Below, piece after piece: positions 33,180 through 43,400 of a stretch of DNA of 64,000 bases. Under the pieces are notes generated by a model. The model searched no databases. It saw nothing but the letters and a program-made list of their open reading frames with translations, and was not told the origin of the DNA. The position numbers and the translations under genes are program-made. This stretch comes from Artemia franciscana (taxonomy: Eukaryota; Arthropoda; Branchiopoda; Anostraca; Artemiidae): NCBI RefSeq assembly GCF_032884065.1, contig NC_088883.1, positions 22,935,637-22,999,636 on the forward strand, read 5' to 3'. Numbering within the stretch: the first letter of the stretch is position 1; each line of letters opens with the position of its first letter.

Positions 33180-33800
33180 GCTAAGATGGGGCAAAAAATC
33201 GCATTATATTGATATCCCTGGTACTTAAATAACCGTGAAACCCTAATAGTCCACTCACACAGCACCATCTAAGTGAGTTAAGTCATTCAAAAAGTTCTTT
33301 CACTAACTATCATAAAGTACTTATTTGCCAAGAAAAAGAAATTTAGCGCGGTGAAAAAAAGAAGGTCATTGAAAAAGAACTCATATCATAGATTATAAGC
33401 ATTTAGGACGCAAAAATAAAGAATCCTTCTGCCCCCCTGGAACAATTTCTGGTCTAGTCAACAGGGTTGCCACCTTTAACACGAAAGCGCTATTTTCATG
33501 TGTAGCACTGTAGCATGTGCTACATTGAAAATAGCGCTTTTTCTCTTATATGGCCAAATAGAAAATATAGACGTATAAAATGCAATTGCATGATGTGTCT
33601 CACATGAAAATATTTGTCAAAACATTTTTTATACCTAAGATAAGTCCAGCGGGCAAAAAGTTTTATCAGTTTGATATCCTTGGTACTAAATAGTCTTGAA
33701 ACCATCATAGTCCACTAACAAAGCACCAGTTAAGTGTGTTAAGTCATTCAAAAATTTCTTCGACAAACTTTTATAAAGTACTTATTGGCATAGGAAAAAA
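33180..33800 (+). repeat. Direct duplication of about 160 bp around a short hairpin
   Basis: The 33195-33350 and 33655-33800 segments share, in order, GATATCC(C/T)TGGTACT(T)AAATA, TGAAACC, ATAGTCCACT, CAAGCACCA-type, GTTAAGTCATTCAAAAA, TTC and TATAAAGTACTTATT(T/G)G. Between them lies the palindrome at 33484-33541. Confidence 0.8.
33484..33541. repeat. Hairpin with AAAGCGCTATTTTCA arms
   Basis: AAAGCGCTATTTTCATGTGTAGCA and its near-complement TGCTACATTGAAAATAGCGC (ending TTT) pair across a loop of about 10 nt. It lies between the two direct copies of the 33180-33800 duplication, so it may be the junction or terminal repeat of a small element. Confidence 0.85.
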
Positions 33801-34066
33801 GTTAAGCTCTTTAGCTTTTTCGAAAAGTTTGAGCAACAGCAAAAGAAAACTGAGGCTAAAATTTCTAATTCAAAAACATTGAATTTTGAAGCAAAAATCG
33901 ATTTTTTTTTGTCAAAGATACGTGAACCGAATGTACATAACGACCTGAAGGAAGATGAAAGTCTTGTCACAGATTTATTTTTAGCCGCAACCGAATTAAA
34001 ACCCAAATTGTTTGACAAGGATTACTTCCTTAAGGTCAATCCAAATTTCTTGTCTGAGCAGAGGTA
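33795..34066 (+). CDS. Possible exon of unknown gene
   Basis: An open frame runs from the TTAAGCTCTTTAG acceptor-like site (AG at about 33801-33802) to CAGAG then GTAAAC at about 34066, which is either a splice donor or the stop AGG TAA. The peptide (FEKFEQQQKKTEAKIS, LNFEAKIDFFLSKIREPN, DESLVTDLFLAATELKPK, LNPN-like NPNFLSEQR) has the charged, amphipathic look of a real helical protein. No family is recognised. It lies 270 bp downstream of the last visible V-ATPase F exon on the opposite strand. Open frames of this length can occur by chance in such DNA. Confidence 0.35.
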
Positions 34067-34333
34067 AACCTTGCAGCATATTTGTTTTGGATAAGTTCAT
34101 AAACGGAATTTGCGCAACTAGTAATATAAATGGCAAGTCTCAATAATTTTTGGACAACATATAGTATACATCTTTCATCTTAGTTTACGTGGTTTCCCCC
34201 TAGTTAATGGTGGATCAATCTTACTTGCAGATCTCTCCTAGACTTCCGAGTTTATGAAATTCCTCCATTGAGAATTCCTCATCTATATCATACACACTAT
34301 AAGCAAATCGAAGCTAAAAACAAAAAGAAGTAC

Positions 34334-34456
34334 CTTGGCTCTTCGCAATATCGAATCTTTTGATGCATCATATGGGTGATCTTTAGAAGGAATTTCCAAT
34401 ACTGCTGGAATTGGCTCAGTATGAGCATCTATTACATATCGTATCATTTCTGCTAC
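34334..34456 (-). CDS. Vha14: V-ATPase subunit F exon 4
   Basis: Acceptor TTTCAG (AG at 34458-34457), then 123 bp encoding [36 protein letters not shown] and LRRAK, with donor AAG|GTACTT. This is the conserved nucleotide-dependent stalk segment of subunit F. The following exon (about 10-12 codons) was not found. Confidence 0.95.
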
Positions 34457-37400
34457 CTGAAATAGAATCTTTTTCTACTTAATAGATTTGGATACTTGAT
34501 ATTTGAAAACGTCTATTTATCTCAACCACAGAGAAAAGTTATATAGGTGTCCAAACGGCCTAAGCTCCAATGGAGACAGGTATTACTTACTTTCGACGGG
34601 AACCAGAAGAAGAAACTGACCTGCCCAGCAAAATGGGCTTAGGAATTAATTTGTCGGCTGCAGCTTCTCAAGCGACCTTCAGCCAGTCTCTGTCACATCT
34701 CCTACTATGCCTCCAGAAGTCTCCCCATCGTTCAAGGTCCTCTTTGAATTTCTACCAAATATGTGTTTTTTGTCCTCTTCGATGTCGTCTTCAGGATGGT
34801 ATTGGCTGGCATATAAGAACGTCTCGACGTATCGTACCTTTGGGGCGACGCAAGGTATGACCGAGGAGTTTGAGGCGACGCCAAAGGATAGCTCTTCAGC
34901 CTTACCACAGGGGCTCCTTACTTCGCTATTGGAAATTCTAGACCATCTGTTGATTCGGAGTATATTGGGAAGGCAGTGGTTATCGAACACGTTCAGAGCT
35001 CTAACCTCCTCAGTCTTGAGCCGCCATGTCTCGCAGGCGTACAGTAGTAGAGCTCACAGATCAAAATACAGCGGATAATTTTGATTTGGATTATAAAGCT
35101 AAAGCAGTGGTGATAGAATGCGTTCAGAGCTCTAGTCTCTTCAGGCTTTAGTGGCCATGTCTCACAGGCGTACAGTAATACAGCTCGCACGGATGCTATG
35201 CAGACTGATTTTTGTCGAGGTCTTACGTCTGGCCTAAAGCACCTTTTTTGGACTGGTAAAGACTCCCCAAGACTCAGGTATTAAGGGTGCATTGAACCTA
35301 TTCTTGAAGATGATATCGGATCGAAAAAGCTTAAGATTTTTTCACAAGTGATTTTTAACACGCAACATTCATGAAGTTTGCTGACTGTAAGATCTCAGAA
35401 ACGGGTTCCATAGCCATGAAGACAAATGACGGGTGACAGAATGCATTGAATTTGAATAATTTGGGCTATATATTTGCTTATTAGGAGGATGGGGGTTAGG
35501 TTAGGTAGCTTAACCCCCACCCCCTAAATTTGCAAATATATAGCCCAAATTAAATCATTATTTGTTTGATTCAAAACAGGAGAAAGCCATAGGCTTGTCG
35601 CAATACAAACACAAGAAATGACAGCTCAACAGCAACACTGCAAACACAAAACAAAAAATAAAAAACAAAACATATTCTTAAGTAAAAACAACTATATAAC
35701 TGACTATATTCCTAAAACTGCTTTTGATAGAACTCAGTTTCAACGAGACCACTCTATGTTTGCACCGTTTGCGCAGAAACTATGGTATCAGGTAATTCAT
35801 TCCGAAGTTTTGTTGCTCGGTTAATAATGCTACATTGACCTATTTTCTTGTGCACTTGCAGCTAATACAGTTTATACAATTTTTGTTGAGTGGCTGAGTA
35901 ATGACTAAGCTTAAAGAAATCAGCCTGGTCCACATTATCAGCACCTTTCATAATACAGAACTATAGTATTCAATGTTGGTCTTTCTAGAATTCTAAACCA
36001 TTGCTGATGCCTAAATACACCCCAACTCTGGGTAAAAACCCAGGGAAAATTCTGGGAAAATGAAAGAATATTTTTTCATGACTACTTACATTGCAAAATG
36101 ACATTATATTACTGAAAACCAAGATACTTGGGGAATACCTAGGATGCCCAAAATACCCAGGATTTTGTTTAGCAGGCTTAAAAAATCCATTGGTGCTAAG
36201 CTGATCCTGTCTTCCCATAATTCCAAAGTTCTTTAAACTTCTCATTTAAAATTAATTCCTCGTCTAATTTTTTTTCTTATCTTTAATATACTTCCCATTA
36301 AGTTTAATTCTACGTTTCCTTCTTTCTTCTGTCAGCCAATTTGTAATTTAAGGTTATTCTGTAATATTTTCTTACATCAGAATAAATCATTGAGATCAAT
36401 CCTGAAGGAATGGAAGAAATTGTCAAATTTCTTTGGCCATATTTTAAACAGTAGGCTGTACGAAAAGTTTGGTTCAATTCCGCTTTTCAGGGCTATAATA
36501 AAAAAAAGGTTGACATGACTAGGGCAGGTTCTGCGGATAAAAGATGACATATTGCCGAAGATTTTCCTTTTCAGCCAACCACCTAGGGCTAAACGGAAAG
36601 CAGGTCGTCCATAGTTGGGGTGAGAGGATGTCATAAAGAAAGATTTAAAGGAAATAGGAACTACGTAGGAGGATGTAAAGAGGGAGCCTTTGAATAAACT
36701 GGGATCGAGGAGGAGCGTGCGTAGCTGTTGGCCTCAGGCGGCTTTGTGCTTTGGTGAGTGGTTAGAAGTAGCAGTAGTAAAATGCTTTGATCGTTTAAAA
36801 CTCACCTAAAACGCTCGGAGCGTTTAAAATTAGCCTAAAATATCAGCTAAAACTGAAGTCCTAATTAAAACTTATATTGCAGTTTAAGGATGTTCATATT
36901 ATAATTTTAGTCACTTCAACCTACAAACCAAAAATGTGGACTGTCATGCAAATAACAAGATGTTTAATATGTTAACTGGTTGGGTGCACTGCAGTGGAAC
37001 CCCCTCCGTGTCAAAATTTTTCAATCAAAAATCCGTGTAAAAAAAATCCGTGTAAAAAAATCCGTGTCAAATCTTGTTCAAAATCCGTGTCAATCAAGTC
37101 ACTTGTTGCTCCAAGCACCCCGTGATACATCCAACTTTATTCCCAAAGCCATCCCAACATATTGCAGGCGTGATATTTTGATAACCTGACAGCACAGAGT
37201 ATCTCCTGTTGGAACAAAACACTTTCGTGTAGATCAAAAATTTATTTGAGGTTTCAGCTAGTTTTTGCATGTAATTAAAATTTTTTTTTCATTTTCTGTT
37301 GCAAGTGGCTTGCATGAAAATTATTATAGTATAAAACAAAAACCACAAAAAGTATAAAGCATAAAACAACAAGCACAAACTAAAAATTAGCAGATGAGTA

Positions 37401-40400
37401 GCGGAGAGTTTTGTGGCCACCACAAAAAAACGAAGTAAAATATACATAAAAATGTATAATATCTATCAGATTTCACTTTTTGTGTTTACATGATAAACAA
37501 AATTTTGTGCACTGCAAAATATAAAATATGAATTTTCTTTCTCTTCCTCCTTAAGGAGTGTTTAATTTTTCAATACATATACATGATTGGACTTACATTT
37601 TGGTTGATTAGAATTATATCAATGTCATCCCGCTTGACAAAACGTTTGAAACATTCTTCGATATCGTTTATACTTGTACCTAAAAAAAAAAAAAATGATA
37701 TGATACACTAGGTTGCAACTGCACCTTTACCAAAGAATACCAAAGGGGGGAGGGTCCCCGGAGGAACCCAAAGGTTGGGTTTTGGTGATTCCGCCGACAT
37801 TATGGAAATCAGTTTAACCTAGATTTTCAATTCCTCTTGGATAAGGTAACCATCAAAATTTCATAAATATGCATAAATTACATTCTTTCAAAAATCGTTA
37901 AAAATATAAAGTACTCAGGGTTCCCCCTGGACCCCGCTTGGTACACAACGTTACAAAAGTTTTCATTTATTTTTATTTTTTTACAGAACATGAACAGACA
38001 TTTTGTTTTGTACATAAAGTAATATATCTCCAGACCCCCAAAAACGTATTTTGAACCATCTTGCAGACAAATAGTTAGGAAATAACAAAAAGGGGTTACA
38101 ACGTTGACAAAATAGGCTTGGTATGTGAGTGGGTGCTTTGAAATTACTCACAGTAGTTTTTTAATTGAAGTGCATCTCCAGGCAACCAACAAAAAAAAGT
38201 ATTTTGAACAATCTTGCAGAATAAATATTTGAGAAAAAAAAAAAAAAAAAAATCAGGGGTTTTCGGAAGACCCCAGCCAGGTAAACAATGCTGACGAGAT
38301 AGGCTTGGTATGTTAATTGAAATTCCCAAGATGTTGCTTATTATGGCTAAGCTATCTCTAAAAAAATAATAATAATGGTTTTGTTATCAAGGACTATTTC
38401 ATCTAATCAAGCATGAAGAAGTAATCAATATTGCTCCAGTATATAAAAAAAAACACAGCAACGCCACTTTAGAGATGGCCAGAGAACCATGTCTTCCTCA
38501 GCTTTGTAAAGCCACAAATCCTTCGAGAACTTGAAAATATCAGGAAAATGAATTAATTATAAAGGAATTCTGCATTCTTACCCACCCAGGAAAAATCTTG
38601 GTCCCTGCTTCTCCTCTCTCTACTCAACAGCTTATGAAACAAAAATAGAAGCCAAGGCAAGAACAAACAATAGGCAGGAAAATAGGGAAACCTTTGACAG
38701 CTAACTTTTATCACATTTCAACAGTAAATTAGAATTTAAACCACGAAATGCAAATGAATCTTAATTAATATTTACAAAAAGAAAAAAAAATACAAACAAT
38801 GACACTGAAAAAAGCAAAATGTGATGGATAAACTAGAATTTTCAGTGAAACTATATATGTAGTAAAGAGACATACTTTTATTAACTACCATATAATTTGG
38901 TTGTCTATGTTTATTCATTTCTCCAATCCCTCCAAGCAAGAATCCAACACAAGTGTCCTAGAAAGAATAAAAACTAAAAAGAGAAAACTCTTAACAGTTC
39001 ATTATCACTCCCAACTTTGTATAAAGGCAATTAGGCCTACATGTAAAATAATCTATGGCTAGTTTGAATACTCTGGGCAGCAACTCTAGAAAAAAAAAGC
39101 AGAATAAATCCTATATATGATTTCTTTAACATTAGAGCTTTAAAAGGTTCCAGTGTATTTATTTCCTGCTTCTTTACAACTATTTTCTAAAAAGTGTCTC
39201 TTTAAAACCTGCTTTTTGGTAGAATGACTCACTGTACATCAAACATTAAGGTGTATGAAAAAGCTGCTTTGATCTTGCTTTCTATGGCTATTAAATAAAA
39301 AAAAACAATTTTTGTTTATATGAAAGTAAGGAGCAACATTAAAACTTAAATGAACAGAAATTACTCCATTTATGAAAGGGGCTTTTCCTCCCCAATGCCT
39401 TGCTCTTTACGTTAAAGTTTGACTCTTTCTTTTAACTCTACTTTTCAAAACAGTAAGAAACTTTAGTGTAAAGAGATCCCAGAATTTTGGGTGTTGGGAA
39501 AAAATGAGAGTGGGAGGGGGCCTAGGTGCTCTCCAATTTTTTTGGTCACTTAAAAAGGGCACTAGAACTTTTAATTTTCGTTGAGAATGAGCCCTCTCGC
39601 GACATTCTAGCACCACTCAGTCAATACAATCACCCCTGGGAAAAATAACAAAACAAAAAACAAATAAACACGCATCCATGATCTGTGTTCTGGCAAAAAA
39701 TGCAAAATTCCACATTTTTGTAGATAGGAGTTTGAAACTTCTACAATTAGGTTCTCTGATATGCTGAATCTGATGGCGTGATTTTCGTTAAGATTGTATG
39801 ACTTTTAGGGGGTGTTTTCCCCTATTTTCCAAAATGAGGCAAATTTTCTCAGGCTCGTAACTTTTGATGGGTAAAACTATTCTTGATAAAACTTATATAT
39901 TTAAAATCAGCACTAAAATGCGACTCTCTTTTGATATAACTATTGGTATCAAAACTCCGTTTTTTAGAGTTTTGGTTACTATTGAGCTGGGTCGCTCCTT
40001 ACTACAGTTCATTGCCACAAACTGTTTGATTTGTTACCACAAACTGTTTGATAATGAAAGAAAGATTATATGTCATGCATTGCAGACAAAGGATGGACGA
40101 TTGCAAAAGATTAGGTTTTGTGGAAGAGGTCATAAGAAAGAATATAAAGAAACCTTGAAACCACACAGGCAAGTAAAAAAGAAAAGCTTAGAATAGATAG
40201 GAGTAAAGGTGGACCATCTGTAGCTTAGGCTGATGCAGATTGGTGTTGCAGGGAGCTAATTTCTTTAGTGTAACAGTTTTCTTTTATTTTCTCCTTTTCC
40301 CCCTTCTGTTGTTTTCCATCATTTAGGGGCTCTGTGCCCTTTTTTGTTTTGACATGTTATAAACAAATTGAATCGAAGTACTGTGGCGAGGTTTGTTTTA

Positions 40401-43400
40401 GAAGCTCCAAGACGTCTATTTGCACAAATGTATTTATTTATACATATATACATAACACAGAAGGTTGAACCCCTTTCTGTGTCAGAGTAGAAAAGGGACT
40501 GGTACAAAATAAGAATGAATTCAAAAATAAAACTAGAATTAATTAAACAGTTCTCATTAGAAACACACAGTAACCAGCAAATAGATAGAAATCCCTCAAT
40601 TTCTGTATGTGTTTAAAAATTGGAAAGTAAACAAGCCATGTAATTCAAACTTCAAATCTCTCAAATATCAGCACATACATGAAAATCCAGCTATAAATTA
40701 TAAGTCTGTCAAATAGCCACAAGCTTCAAATTAGGGTTGTCAAGGGCTTGGCTCATAAGTTTGAAAATTTTGGACCAAAAGGGACCTTTAGCATCACTTC
40801 CATTTTTCTTTCAGTGTTGCATGCGGTTATGAAAAGTTTTCTAATGGCAAGAAAGAACATGAAAACAATGTAAAACAAGAGCTAAGAGCTCATGTGGCAC
40901 TTGTGATAAGGTCAGAAGAGCCAAGAGCTCATATTGTATGAGCTCTAGCAAAATTCTAAGAATCAATAGATTGCTTTAAAAGGAAAATCACAGGCTTAAT
41001 GCCGGTCAGGATTTGAAATAAGAGCTCTGAGTCACGAGGTCCTTCAAAATATCAAAATTCATTAAGATCTGATTGCCTACTTGTAAGTTAAAAATACATC
41101 AATTTTTCTAATTTTTCCTCTCCCTTCAACCCCCCAGATGGTCAGATCAGGGAAAACAACTTTATCAAGTCAATTTGTGCAGCTCCCTGACACACCTACT
41201 AATTTTCATCATCCTAGCACATCCAGAAGCACCAAACTCGCCAAAGCACTGAACCCCACCACCTAACTCCCCCAAAGAGAGCAGATCCAGTCCAGTTACA
41301 TCAATCACATATCTACAACATTTATAAGTGCTTTCCTAGATTTCTGGTTTCCTCCTCACACTCTCCCCAATGTCAACCGATCTGGTCAGGATTTGAGATA
41401 AGAGCTCTGAGACATGAGTTCCTTCTAATTATCAAATTTCATTAAGATCCAGTCACCCATTCTTAAGTTAAAAATAACTCAATTTTTCAAATTAACAACC
41501 CCCAGCTCCCCCAAAGAGAACAGATCCATACCAATTATGTCAATCTCAAATCTATAACTTGTGGTTATTCTTCCCATCAAGTTTCATCCCAATTTCTCTG
41601 CTCTAAGCGTTTTTCCAAGATTTCTGTTTCCCCTTCCAACCCTATATGTCCCTGGATCCAATTCAAATTGAAATTGGAGCATCTGAGATATAAGATTCTT
41701 CTATATATCTAGTTTCATTCAGATCAGATCACCCATTCATGAGATACTTCAATTTTCAAGTTTTCCAAGAATTCCAGTTCCCCCCCCCCCTTCAATGTTA
41801 CTGGATCTGGTTGGGATTTAAAATGAGAATTCTAAAGCACAAGATCCTTCTAGACATCACATTTTTTTAAGATTTGACCCATTTGTAAGATACAAGTACC
41901 TCATTTTTACTAATTTAGCCAAAAAAAGGTTGCCAACCCCTGTTGTCCCATAGATCATCTGGCTTATATTATTTATTTATTTTCACAATTTATTATTTTT
42001 TCATGTTTCTGGGGGGTTGAGTTATCATAGAAGGTTAAGATAAAGTTTTATACTGGGAATGTGGGTGTGATATCAGCTTCAGAGGCAAACATTTTGAACA
42101 AAATAATGTCTCAAATTTTGATTCAATATCATAAGGGTTCTGCTAAATAGCAGAAAACAAACTGAATGAAGGCTGATTGCTCTCCAGTAGCTTTTGGTCT
42201 TAAGAAAGGGCACCAGAACATCCAACTTTCAACTGAATTAGCTATTGAAGCCATGGTTTCTAAGATAGCCCTTTCTATTTATTGGGGGTGGAAACATGTT
42301 TTTTGACACTTTTCTCGCCATTTTTAGAGGAAGTAATATTTTCATTCATTCTCCTTCCCCATAGGGGTTCCATTATCTTAATGTTTCATATAAATTTCAG
42401 ACAAATGAAAAATTTGCCGTTTTTTGGAGCCCTCTTTCCTAGAGAAGGAAACAATCCTTTGCATAGTTACTTTTGCTCATTAATCCCCTTTGCCCAGGGA
42501 CTTATGGCAGCAAATTTTTAAATTGACCAGGAAACAAGTTTTGTGGAAACATGAAAAAAAAGAGAAAATTGTAAAACAAATACTGTAGGTTATTCTGCCA
42601 CATATTCTGCCTATACTTGGAATATAGGTAGATTATTCAAAAATTCCCCTTTTCTTCATTATTTTTATTTGTCATACTTCAGTTCTAGTTCAAAAAATTG
42701 TAGAAGTATTTGGACTATCATCAAGTCCTTTCACTTCTTTGACTCCTTCATTGGACAGACTAGCCACGGGAATCACTATTCTCCTCCAGTCAGCAAACAA
42801 CAAATATACACTATTATATACAATAATACACTATTATTGATTATGGGAAGTGCAGGTACCTGAGCTACCTGTCCCCAGCAGTTTGAGGCCACTAGGCTGG
42901 CCAGTACCAATATGGCTCTTCCTACTCATTCCTGCATAATCAAAATCTATAAGTAAATCATCTATTTTAAATTGACATCTTCATTCTTTAATAATCACTA
43001 AACAGTTTTTCTCTTCTTTAAGATATCAATAGATGCCTTAAATATCTTATGATCAATATCCCAGGACAGGTTAGAATTCAGGATAACTGTATAAGTATTT
43101 GGAATCTTAACCAAGGAGCACAAAAGCTTTAGATAAATAGTCTCCTCACTCAGAACCTGGCAATCAAATAATAAATGCCGAATTGTTTCATCAATTGAGA
43201 AGCAGACTCAGCATAAAGGGTAATGATGTAGCTTCCAATTAAATAACAAGCTATTTAGAAGAAAGGCACCTGATTTCAGCCAGTAATATAGCACAGTATT
43301 TAATCTAGTATGAAACAGGGATAATTAATATACTGTAATTAACACTGGATCTTTGCCTGATAATATCTTGTGAATTGAGGTCAGAGGAAGGACAAGGGAT

